The notes under the pieces were generated by a model, which saw only the letters and a program-made list of their open reading frames with translations, was not told the origin of the DNA and ran no database searches. 64,000 nucleotides of DNA, from the NCBI GenBank assembly GCA_024752435.1, contig CP103020.1, positions 744,001 through 808,000 of the forward strand, given 5' to 3'. This document shows positions 33,601 through 44,926 of the stretch, piece after piece. A program made the translations under genes and the position numbers. The DNA is from Allantophomopsis cytisporea. Taxonomy: Eukaryota > Ascomycota > Leotiomycetes > Phacidiales > Phacidiaceae. Numbering within the stretch: position 1 is the first letter of the stretch; each line of letters opens with the position of its first letter.

Positions 33601-36600
33601 CATGTTGCTATCAAAGGCATTATCGTCTTCCTTCCCTATGATATTCAATGTGCCAACGCAGGATTACTCTTTCGTACTGTGTACCCCTTCCCCTTCTTTT
33701 CGAAAGTGATGTACCGGCGATTAATATCACTGATATGTCACGTCCCATATTGCTCAAAGTGCAGAACAATCAATACATGTCGAATCCTGACTGAGGATCA
33801 GGAGAACACAATGAGGAACCCGCCGCCGATATTGCTTTCCCCTCTATGCTCTAGCCGACCGCGTCCTCGTCGAAGGTGATCGATGCATCGATTCGTCCAT
33901 TTTCTTGAACACCATCCAAGTACCTTACGGATATTACTGCGCTGTACAAGTAGGCACCTCGCTCGTTCCTGTGTGGAAAAAAAAGGAACGAAACGGGGTA
34001 TGTGAGGAGGGGAGTGGACACAGGCGCCAGGGACAATCTAAAACAATGCAACAGAACTGACAGCCAGGAGTACTAGGGTCGCAAAAGCACGTCGGTGAAA
34101 AGATACAGACGCCCGCCCATCTTACTACTGCGATGCTGCTGTTGTAGTAATTGTTGTCGTCGTCGTTCTTAGCACAGTGCAGACAAGCTGGTCAAGGGAT
34201 CCCGATCAAATGCAAATGCCTGCTTCCCAAAAGGATATCGTGGCACCACCAACATCGCAAATCGTAGAAAGCAAGATGAACGGGAAAGGGTCTTCGCTTC
34301 TCGCAAGTCTTACGAGCTTTGTCCTACGCTTGTTGGCCCCGACTTTCTATCTTTGCTTTGCTTTTGTGGCCGTGACACACTTACAAACCACCACTCACAC
34401 TACACAAAATGCTAAGTCTAGAAATTTAAATTACCTTAATTCCAACTTCCACTCATCATAAAAAATAATGCACAAAAGAGATGCATCCAAGAAGAAGGAA
34501 AAAGGCACCTTCAATTGACTAATTACCATGCCATTTCCACATCGTGCTCGGATAGCTTATGCCGCCGATCTGTTTCCTGTTCTTTCGACTTCTCAAACTT
34601 CTTCTGAAGGTTCCTAGCAAGCACGCTTTACTATATGGAAATCTGCCGAGCCCTCGCTGTCCATCATTTTAATTTCCGCCTGGCCCAAAAGAGTTCGTTG
34701 GCTCGGACACCTAATATAAAACAATTCGAGAACGGAAGAAGACGGTGAGCTTTCTCCTCCTCTTTCCCTACCAGTATGTCATTGTCGCCCATGGATTAGC
34801 TGTGAGCCTTTGCTACGGCTTCCATCCGGGTGGAGTTCCAGATGTGAATCCTGGTGGGCAGTCTTGCATAGGTCTTGCACATTGTGCTCGCCGGCCCTGC
34901 TTATATGATATGACATGGCATTACAGTATGTAATACGAACTTGTGCTTTTCACACGAGCTTTTCCCTTCGGATTGCATGAGACCTGGGAATAAAGAGATA
35001 AAAGGAAATCGGCACGTAATCCGCCCTGAAGCAGTGTTCAAGCATAAGTCAAAGCAACAAGAGTCGTGATAACCCTGTCATGAGTGAAGCAAAGCGAGCG
35101 GACTCTCCGGGTAAACATGTTCTTCGGCTCCTGTGGCTGTCAATGTTGTCAAGAAAGACTCGTCAATAAGGATTCCCTTTCATGAGACATGCAACATGTG
35201 CCTTACTTTGGCCTGCGTACATATATACATTCGGAATACAATATGAGAGTGACAGCCGAATGCAAACATACTCTCTATGTGCTTTACAGTATGTATGGAA
35301 ACTGCTCCTAACTTCGATCATGCATCAACATCCTCCGTGGAGAGTTCCTATGCAGAGCTTCCGGGTCTGCCAACCGGGAGCAAGAGATGTGTCGTGCTAC
35401 TCAACGCACGCAGGCTTACACCCAGTAGATGCATCACAGATCAATGCCACCAGCCTTCTCGAAAGCTCGACGGCGGCGATCTCCCCTCTTACAACGAGGA
35501 TGAACGCTGCTCTAGGACATTAAAAAGCTGCAACTGGACCGGCGGGGCCTGTTGATAATGGCCTCTATAATTTCCAGGTTGAAAAGGACCGGGGTGTGGG
35601 GAGTGCAAGCTCCCTCCGCGATGCGCGCGCTCGCTGCTCTTCAACACAGCATCGGGAACAGGAACAGGAACAGGTCCAAGGTCCAAGGCCCAAGGAGGTC
35701 GTGCGCAGGGCAGGGGATTCATTCAAACTGAAACAAGCCTGAAATCAACTCGGCTTACCTCAGATTACCCTGTACCTCCTCTTAGCATTTTCATGACATC
35801 CACCATTCTCCTCATCATCGTGATATCTGCTTGGTGGTGGTGGTGGTGGTTGCTTGGAGGTGGGCCAGTGACCCTTCACGACTATGTTGCTTGGACAGAA
35901 ATCGATGCGTTACCGCCGGCACTTCTTTCACTGTGTGTACCTGTCCCAAAGACGAAAGCGGACCGCGATCTTGATCTAAATTCATTTGGGCGTCATCATG
36001 GAGCATCACTATCACATAGGTCTTGGTCACGTTCATGCAAGCAGCGACTCCTGGATTTCTTGTCTCGCCATACCTTTTTTTCTCACTACCGCCAAAAGTC
36101 GGATGGAGTACATAATAGTTATAAATATACAACTCCACAAAAAGCGAAATTTAGAGAGATTTGGAGTGGAATTTTCCGAGAAACAGCTGCAGTGCGCACT
36201 GGTAGCAGTTAAGTGGAGAATGGTACTATTGAGCCCGCGTCTGCACATGATGCTTCTACGATTCAGCGGCATTCTTCTAGAGCATGTTCGAGCGATGTTC
36301 TTCGTGTCTCATCCAGAGCGGTGAATTCTCAATAGCACTTTCCACCAGCAGGTGAATGAACAGATGAAATGAAGATAATAAGAATGAACGCCACATAATG
36401 CTTGGTTTCCGACTCCAGCTGCGACCACTCGTCAGTTAATGCTATCAATTCTCATTAAGACAGATCACGCACGACATTGAATGTTCTGTACATAGGGATG
36501 CATATGAGTGTCTTGAATCAAGCTCGGATTTTATTAAGATGACTTCTGGGGCTCCGCTTTCAGATCGCGAAATGCTTGCGATGCTGGTGTTGTCTCATAA

Positions 36601-37935
36601 TCATTTGAGCATTCCTTCTTCCCCCACGAAAACCATCACAACTCTTGATTGTTTTGCCCTTTTCATAATTATGCCTTGCCGCTTGACCTTTCTCTCGTGA
36701 GGTAACACAACCTCAATCTCAATAGGTACTTTTCATAAAATTAAGCACGAAGTTTTATGCGACTTCTGAAAGTGGGTGTTGTTGGAGTAGGTGGTTAGCA
36801 TAAAGGACTTTTGTATCCCCGAACTCCTGCTGTGGAGTGTGATACTGATGTACCAGAGCAATTCGAGTATGGAGTTGAGGTGTCGCATGAGCAGGTGGCT
36901 GAAGATGGTCCATCACCATGAGGCCCTCAGTTTGATCATCGTCATGAAACCACACACACACCGACCACAAGGAGAAAGTAAGCCAGCGCGGCGACGGACT
37001 ACAAAGTCCACAAGCGATGAGCGACAACACTATTTCCTACTTCATATGAATAATATGTGCCAGAGACAGGCGTCACCACAGGTATGTACATATGTGTATG
37101 TACCATTCCGCCAGATGCTACACAACACAGCACAATCTATGCACAGTAATAAGAAGAGAAAAGAAGAAGGGAAGAAAGAAAGAAAATAAAAACAGAGCAA
37201 TCTGAATGAACGGCAGTTCTGCAAGAGCAGCAACGAGAAGAGAGAGAAAGAGGAAGAGCGGCCGATGCACAAACGCATGTACATACATGCACTGGGACTG
37301 GTACTTGCACCGAATCTATTCTCATCTCATGAAAAGCATGAAGTCAGTCTTCATATGTACTCTATTCCATTGGATTATCTGATTGTCAGCGCCAACCCTT
37401 CAGGCCAAGGGGATTCTCTTCCGATTGAGATCGCAAGCACCTCCAGATCCCCATCTGTTAAGTCATGCCAAGTTTCTCAAAAGAGCTTCATTTAACTGAA
37501 TCACCGGGACGAGCGACCTATGCTGATTGCGCACAAATGCCATCCACAAATTTGGTCAGAGACCCAGAGCAGAGGCATGTAGTAGCAAAGTCCGAGCGTC
37601 ACGCCCGCCATTTCTTCTCTCTTCCTCGGTTGCTTTGTGCCTGTACCTGAGCCTGTGTCTATGCCTCAATGCTTCTCTCTGCTCCGTTATGCTTGTATGT
37701 TTATTCCTAGACCATGACCTCCTCCATTTGCGCGCCATCAGCTTCACAGACTTGACTTCATTCTGACCAAAAAGGCGGCGTAATACCTTACCTAGTAGAC
37801 GGGCGCTGGGCCAGAATAATGCTGAGACAAGGCAGATGGGCCAATGGACTCTGAAAAGTACCTGTTTCAGGCTCTGGCTTTTGCAGCACCTTTGTGCATG
37901 CGCTACTGGCCCTGCATACAATGCGTCCGTCCTAG

Positions 37936-37970
37936 CATCCCATCCCATCCCATCCCATCCCATCCCATCC
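37936..37970. repeat. (CATCC)n pentanucleotide repeat
   Basis: Seven uninterrupted CATCC units. Confidence 0.85.
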
Positions 37971-39700
37971 AGCCAAATGCCAACCAATAAATACTGTTCC
38001 TGGAGCCTTTTGGTGGCCGCCGAGCTTGTGGCCGCCATTTGCCGCGCTTCCATAGGTAAGCCTCGCCTCGAAGCGTAAGCTTTGGGCGACGATAATCCGC
38101 ACATCAATCTTAAAGTCGACGTTGATGTCTATTTTTGTGCAAGCAAAAACATGTCAATCATGGCCCGGCGGTAACGATGTCAAGTCAAAAGCTGCCGATC
38201 ACTTTTCGACATCCTCCTGCTGCTTTTGCTCTGTCTCGCTCTCCGTTATGGATTATGCCCATGAAAAGAGAGAGAAAGACAAAATCTTTTGGCCCCAAAG
38301 CAAATCCTCGTTCGATGGACTGCTGGCAGGGAAATCAAACGGAACCGCAGCTCTCACTATCCGCCCGTCTGTCGAGTTTCAAAACTTTTCTTTCTTATTC
38401 AATGCTGTATGCGTGTGGCTGGAACATAGATTCCAGCGAAGCTGTGAAAATGCCCCCCATGAAACATGTCACTTTTTTTGGGCAAGGCACTCTTTTCTAT
38501 CTCTTTTTTTTTTCAGCTGACACTCCACTCATTTGTATCTGCGAAGTGACAAAGCAGCAATGTGATTCAGCATGCATGTATTCAGGTCCTTTGGAACTTT
38601 ACCGTGTAGAAATCGTTCAATCAAAGACAGCTTTACGCGGGAGGAACATGTCCAGCCAGCATTCCCAGCGCCCAGAAGGTGAATTCCTCCAGCTGGAATT
38701 CTTGGGACGTAAGGCTTCAGAGTCAAAGAGAGGAATCCTGTCCCAGAGATGAAGAATTGTGCAGACCCTGCCATGTGTTTCTCTCTTTGAGCGCACACTG
38801 CTTATCCACAGTGCATGGCAGGAAAGCCACATGCTTGTGAAGTAGGTGCACAATTTTTTTTTTCAGAGTGAGGGTACCAAATGTTGGCGATCTACATTTC
38901 AAAGGCGTGCAATCAGGGCTACAGCTTGCATAATGAGTGAAAGGAATGCAGGCATAGGGCGTGCAAAGAGCACATTACATACATAACATGCCAAGCACAA
39001 CAAGGCACTCGGCCTGCGCAAGCATCTGCATCGCACTTGTACGAACGGGAGAGCTGCACTTGGTTCATTGTTTGGTGTTTTGAACTTTGCTATGACCTTC
39101 CCTCGGGATCCCGTCCATCTGGCACTTCAGGCAAGGTCGCCGATGGAAAAGTACACCAGTGTTTGAGCCTTCTGGCACTTGTCGGACTCGGTACCCTTGA
39201 GTCAGAGACGCGAACTCCTGCAAAAGATAACGACAAAGTCTGTGACGTCTAGAAGCTATCGGGTGTACTCCGTTGTATTCTTCCTGCATTCTGCGTGATG
39301 TTCTGCTAAAGTGTCATCATCATTGCTCTCTATGTACATCGGCCTTTTCCAAGCACACCGGATGCTGCAGACAATGGGCCCACCTTGATTGGGGCACGGA
39401 AAGTCAATTGCGGCATATCTTCATACATCTGCAGAGCATCAGTTCCAAGTGTTCCATGTGGGCATGCAGTGTCAGTATGTTTGTGCACTTAAGATCCGCA
39501 AAATGCTGGTCAGGTGAGATAGTTTCAGCTGATAATTTCATGCTTCGAATGCGGAATCATGGCAACTCGAGCCGCTGCTTGTCGTGCTGGTTTGATCACC
39601 TTCAAGTAGAGCTTTCCGCCGTCGTGGTAAGTGGGAGGACGAGCTTCGTAATATCAATCAATATTGTGGCGAAGTGACGTCGGTCGAAGGATCATGAGCA

Positions 39701-40739
39701 TCATCGTCCACCACGCTTGCCCTTGCCTCCTCTTCCACGTCCTCCTCCGCCACGACCACCACGCCCACTGGAGCTTCTCTTTGGACCCTCAATATCTGCA
39801 ATATCTTGTTTGCTCAACTTTAGTGTGCCACCAGAAAATTTCCCAACTCCTGGTGCTCCAACGCCACGCTCTCGTTTTCCGGTATCGAATTTCTTGGTTG
39901 CTGGCTTGGCTTTTTCCAAAATGATGCCGTTCTCACGCGCCTCTGTTCTTCTCTTGTACTCTCTCTCTCCTGCTTTGGCAACCATACCCCTTCTATGTGA
40001 AGCTGGCATACTCTTTTGCTCGAAAATAGATCCTTTGGAACCAAGTGCTTGTAGACGAAGATCCGTAGCTTTATGGCGGTTTTTGCCAACAAGTGTTGGG
40101 TTCGCAGAATTATCGAGCAGATGTGATTCGTTCAGCAACCGTTGTAACTCTAGATCCTTCTTAAGGTTCCCGGCTTCCGATGTATCCTCGTCATCCTTCG
40201 CTGCCAACTTAGCCTTCGTAATTGTGCTGGTGGTAGGAACACTTGACGGTACTTTTGAGCTCTGTAATTTGTAAGCTTCTCTCAGAGTAACCAAAGACAA
40301 GTTCCAACATACCATGAACTTTTTGAGCTCCTCTTTGGACATAGTTGCGCGTGATGGCATCTTGGTATGCTCAATAACCTCGACTTGGTTTCCCTCGTCT
40401 ATAGGATGTTAGGGACCTTCAATCCGTAAATATATAGAACATGCCTTCTTCACCTTCTTCACCGTCTCCACCAGATAACCCATCCCAATCTGACCCGGAC
40501 TCGTCATCTTCCTCATCTTCATCCAGTTGCTCAAGTTCTGAGACAGCTTCAACCGGTCTAGCAGCCTTCTTAACCTCTGGCAGAGGCTTGAATTGCGCCT
40601 CGAAATGCCTGCGGAAAATCTCCTGCGCATCGATCTCTTCACCGTCCGAAGAATCCTGTTCGACCTCTTCCACAATCTTGCTGCGCTTCTCGGGCACCTC
40701 AGCAGCTACGCGCTTTCTCTTCCCAAGTGCAGGCGCCAT
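39701..40739 (-). CDS. FAF1: FAF1-like 40S ribosome biogenesis factor (C1orf131 family)
   Basis: Yeast Faf1 is a nucleolar protein of the small-subunit processome needed for early 18S pre-rRNA cleavage. Three exons: 40739 to 40445 (or 40454), 40398-40313 and 40261-39701, giving 313 (or 310) residues. The first exon is strongly acidic (DSSDGEEIDAQEIF and a run of D/E). Exon 2 holds MSKEELKKFM, and exon 3 the family core: KKDLELQRLLNESHLLDN, AIGSK-like ALGSKG, and the basic REYKRRTEARENGIILEK. A GGR-rich tail ends the protein. Intron 1 has two equally phased donors because GGTGAAGAA is tandemly duplicated: GT at 40453 or GC at 40444. Intron 2 (51 nt) is stop-free and in frame. It is divergent from HIS6 with 205 bp between starts. 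Confidence 0.78.
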
Positions 40740-40944
40740 TGTGAATTTGCAGTGAAATCTTGGGCGCTCTCAAAAAGTTATTGAATTTCGTTGGCGATAA
40801 GCGGAGGATTCCGCGGCGGATCGTCGTGCGCGGGATCTAGGAGATTTTCGGCTCCGCTGGCCAACGTCACGCTGCCCAAAAGACCAATTGGACATCAATT
40901 GTTTTTGTTTTGAGAAATAGGAAATTTCGCATCTCTGTACAAAT
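40740..40944. promoter_or_regulatory. Compact bidirectional promoter, FAF1 / HIS6
   Basis: 205 bp between two start codons. The palindrome CCAATTGG (40884-40891) presents a CCAAT box on both strands, a natural site for the CCAAT-binding complex to serve both genes. ACGTCAC (40864-40870) is CRE-like. I see no TGACTCA site for the amino-acid control factor. Confidence 0.55.
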
Positions 40945-41908
40945 ATGACCAAGTTTCGTCCTTGCATTGACCTGCACTCCGGTCAGGTCAAGCAAATTGT
41001 GGGAGGTACTTTGACGACAACTTCTGAGGACCTCAAGACTAATTATGTCTCGAAATTGCCGGCTAGTCATTTTGCAAAGCTGTACAGAGACAACAAACTG
41101 GATGGAGCTCATGTGATTATGCTGGGACCTGGTAACGAGGAGGCCGCAAAGGAAGCTCTTGCTGCCTGGCCTCAGGGGCTTCAAGTTGGAGGAGGTATTT
41201 CCGACGCCAATGCTGCACAATGGATTGAATGGGGTGCTGAAAAGGTACGCACACACGTGACTCATACTTATTCTTATTGCTATTGCTGTCACATCTTTTG
41301 CAGATGCGATTTTGAAACCTGTGTAATGTGTTTGTTCTGATTGGAAATAGTAGATTATCATCACATCATATCTTTTTCCCTCAGGAAAATTCTCTCAAGA
41401 ACGTCTTGATGCTGTCCTTTCAGCACTCAAGGGTGACAAGAGCAAGCTTGTTATCGACCTGAGCTGCAGAAAGAAGGATGATACATGGTTCGTAGCTATG
41501 AACAAATGGCAGACACTCACAGATATGGAGGTCAACCAAGGTATGTAGAATATTTCTTTTCCATTTCTATACAGCTTCTTAGTGTCCCCTTACTTTTCTC
41601 CGGGAAGATGCTGATAAATTACAGAAACCATCAAAGCTCTGGAACCATACTGTTGCGAGTTCCTGATACACGCTGCTGATAATGAGGGTCTTCAACGGGG
41701 TATTGATGAACTGCTGGTAGAGAAGCTCGCCGAGTGGTGTAGTATTCCAGTTACGTATGCTGGTGGAGGAAGAAACTTGCAGGATCTGGACCATGTGAAG
41801 ACTTTGAGCAGAGGAAAGGTTGATCTCACCATCGGTAGTGCTCTTGATGTCTTCGGTGGATCTGGTGTTACATTCGAGGAGTGTGTGAAGTGGAATCAAT
41901 CACAATAA
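40945..41908 (+). CDS. HIS6: HIS6, ProFAR isomerase of histidine biosynthesis
   Basis: Cytosolic TIM-barrel enzyme that isomerises the aminoaldose ProFAR to the ketose PRFAR, the fourth step to histidine. Three exons: 40945-41244, 41354-41540 and 41625-41908 (introns 109 and 84 nt) give 256 residues, close to the yeast length. FRPCIDLHSGQVKQIVGG at the N-terminus contains the conserved catalytic Asp. LQVGGGISD, VIDLSCRK, HAADNEG, PVTYAGGGRNLQDL and DLTIGSALDVFGG are the phosphate-binding loops and barrel strands expected of the family. Intron 1 ends TAGTAG: splicing must use the second AG, because the first would leave an in-frame TAG. Reading resumes as IIITSYLFPSGKF. It shares a short bidirectional promoter with FAF1. 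Confidence 0.93.
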
Positions 41909-44900
41909 ATAACAGATAGAATAAATCATGATAACTAAATGCGGCTTCAAGGGTAAATCATAACATGTTGAATATCATATTAAGTACGCTAGTTTTTTTG
42001 TATAAAAGAATGGTCATGCGTAGTAAATTTTTAATTTTCACCCATTTTCTTCATAACTATTCCAAGTTGAATAAAATGTGTTTATAATTTGGTTTTGCCA
42101 AAAATCTCATTGATATATTATCTTTTTGCATTTCTAATATTATTTAACAATTCGCCCATGCTCGAAATCAACAAAGATGTGTAGAGAGGCATGTGGTTTT
42201 TGTTACAAGAGCCTGCTCGCACAATTTGTTATCTGACCAGCCATTATATCTCAATACCATATGGGTCACACTTTTCTCCATACTCAAGAAAGTCGATCTC
42301 CTATTTGTTTAAGACTCTGCACTATTTGTTTGACGTATGGAAAGTTCGTAGCTGCGTGGACAAAAAATGATGTTAAGTGTTAGAGAGATATGGCACGTAT
42401 TTACTTGCCCTAAGAGAGAAGTGAAATGCACTTGCGTAATATGCTTCTTAGCAGCAGTACACATTGATTTGATACCGTCCTCACCACCCACTGGGTATCA
42501 ATAGAAGAAGCCAAGTATGTCGCGTAGCAATATCAACATCTTTAGTTATTTCAAATCTATACGATGCGGATAGTATTACATCATACATATTTGTCACAAC
42601 GTGGGCGTCGACACGTAGTAAGGAAATATGGACGCAAAACACATTGAGAAGAGAAACCAGCATTTATTCTGCAGCTATATAAACATATGAATTATGGTGG
42701 CCTAATCCGGCAATACTCATCTAGGTATTTAGGATGCGCAAATCTAAAAAGATTACACACATTGTGGTCACTAAATGAAGTCAGGTAGCAATTATCCATC
42801 CCAACAACACCCTGCAATATACAAGGAAGACAAAACTTCATGAACAGCCTCTATATCCTATATCAGGGCAAGCAAGCATCACTATCCACTAACACGGTGT
42901 CTCCGCGAATCGCACTAACTATAATTATTTGGACTATAAGATTTCCTTCTTTCCACTTTTCCAGTCTTGACCTTCGTCGAACTTGCGCTGGGAAGACTTG
43001 TAGCTATTGCTAACAATGATATGTACTGAGTGAGAGATGTATCAGCAATAAGTTTTTCTATTTGGGTCATCAAAATCAGACTGAACTTGAGAGACACCTG
43101 CGCCAAATACTTTATTAAGTATTATGAGTCGACGTGTTGTTGTCTCTATCGAATGTCAAGTCAAACGATCAGATGATATGTGTAGGAACGGGTGTATTCA
43201 GATATCAAATTCTTACGTTGTTTAAAGAACCACCCTCGACATATCTTGCAGCACAACTGCAGGCGATCTCATATAATGGGACATTATGTATCGTATTAAC
43301 TTGAAATCACAAGACTACCCCTAAACCATGTGGTAGAGTGACAACTAGCACACAGCCATAATGTAGTAGTGTCAGGGACATCGAAGAGCTTGAGTTTGAA
43401 ACCATTATAATTCATGTCTTGGACCGGACGCAGTTCACGATATTGAGGATATAGAGCGTCGAGGTTCAAGACCTTCAAGCACTTCGAACCTTATTTTCGT
43501 TTCACTCTTTTGCTTCCCTTTGTATTAGAACCTTTTGACATGCTTTCAGCGTAGTGACGTATTTGGGAACACGTGGAAGAGACAGCGTTGAATGATTTAC
43601 AAATACATCACTTAGCTGCGTCAATAGTATAATAGTTGACTTTCGACAATATTATATAAATTGGAAATAAGTTGGATTCGAAATGCGACTGCGCTCCATG
43701 TGATCCATATAGGTGAGGTAGTTAGACTCCTGAGATGTTTGACAACTCGTATTTCAATAAATGAAGAGGTCTTACCAGTCAGCCTCCTCAAACCTATGCC
43801 AATGACCTTATGATCACATTGTAGCTTAGACTTGTAGACTATAGAGCTTCAACTATCCACATAGAATTGGCTCACATGGAACTGATTGCCAGCCTCAAAC
43901 TGTTTCCTAAATTTAATTTGTAGCGTAAGTCACGTCATTATTAATTCTGTCGATGTTTATTGCTCCATTGCCATATAAGCGCCTGATATCATCAAGCACA
44001 TCTCGACAGGACACCTTAGAGGTTAATGCAGTGTTACTCTGACTATCTATCAGATCGAAGATATCCTAGTATCTTGTATATACTATCTTATGTCATCGCC
44101 ATGTAACCATCGTCGCCATGCGGTCTTGCCACTATATCTATCATCCCCGCAGCCTGTAACTGTAAGACACATACTACGCAGAATACCAAATAATCAAACC
44201 CTCCAACTTCTGAGTAAACTCTTGTAGGTTGAAATTTATACGCTTGAAGCAAGATTCATACAATCACGCCACGGCTAGACAACATAGGAGGTTAGGAATT
44301 TGAATTGTACTTGCATTGTAGACAGCTATTGACATCCCGCATACGCACTGCATAGATCACGATCAAGAAGACGACAAACTTCTTCAGTTCATGCAAAGCT
44401 TCATATATTTACTTTTACTTCTGAGTGGCAAAAGTCCATAGCGCAAACTGCTGGTCACAGTAACGATGAATAAGACAATCTACATTGATTGTTCTGAACC
44501 AGTCTTGATTTATCAAGCTCAGCGTAAGGTTTTGAAATCTACACTCAACATAAATGCTGTACTTTACGTCAGTTACACCTTAAAACCCATAACAAGCAGA
44601 GCTGAATGTCCCCACCCAGAGCTGAGGCTTGGGTGGTGGAGTGATCAATATGTAGCACTGATGGAGATCTGTTCGGGATGTTGCCTGCAGATGATGAAAG
44701 GATGTAGGGTGTGCGTGGTCGAGGCCAGGACAAGAGCCCGAACCTTTTTGCATTTTTGACCTTCCCCGATATATTTTTTATATGCTCGTTTCTGCTCGCT
44801 TGGAAGCAGCCGGCAGAATACAACACGATTAAGAGATGTGCAAAATAAAACAGACATGAACAGAATGCAGTGGCTGAAGTGAGTTTGTAATATGCTACAT

Positions 44901-44926
44901 ACTTATTTGTATTCCTGAGAGACACT
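41909..44926. other. AT-rich spacer between HIS6 and RIX1
   Basis: 3.0 kb, markedly AT-rich. Apart from the possible relic described separately, I see no coding frame, tRNA or transposon structure. Confidence 0.5.
42930..43541 (-). pseudogene. Possible decayed gene for a small Cys-containing protein
   Basis: A frame starts at ATG 43541 (MSKGSNTKGSKRVKRK), meets TAA at 43493-43491, and continues in the same phase for 60 codons (LNLDALYPQYREL, then LWLCASCHSTTW). Nearby, 43290-43216 reads NVPLYEIACSCAARYVEGG before a good GTAAGA donor, and a further open stretch follows a GCGCAG acceptor near 43112. The CxxC and CxC pairs suggest a zinc-ribbon-like fold. The middle junction needs either a weak GTTTAG donor or a frameshift. 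Coding character is by eye only. It could be chance open sequence. Confidence 0.25.

Larger units (their letters stand above)
30877..39700. other. Gene-poor 8.8-kb region upstream of STE12
   Basis: No frame here has recognisable protein character; the longest (205 and 248 codons) are low-complexity or overlap others. The first 2-3 kb is dominated by microsatellites and C/T- or G/A-rich tracts and could be an extended promoter and leader for STE12. Between 33.6 and 39.6 kb composition is ordinary, with scattered short frames on both strands. A long non-coding transcript cannot be seen or excluded from sequence alone. Confidence 0.55.

Noticed and set aside
38135..38752. 205-codon plus-strand frame upstream of FAF1
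   Set aside because: Another plus frame and two minus frames are open over the same bases, composition is not coding-like, and no family signature is seen.
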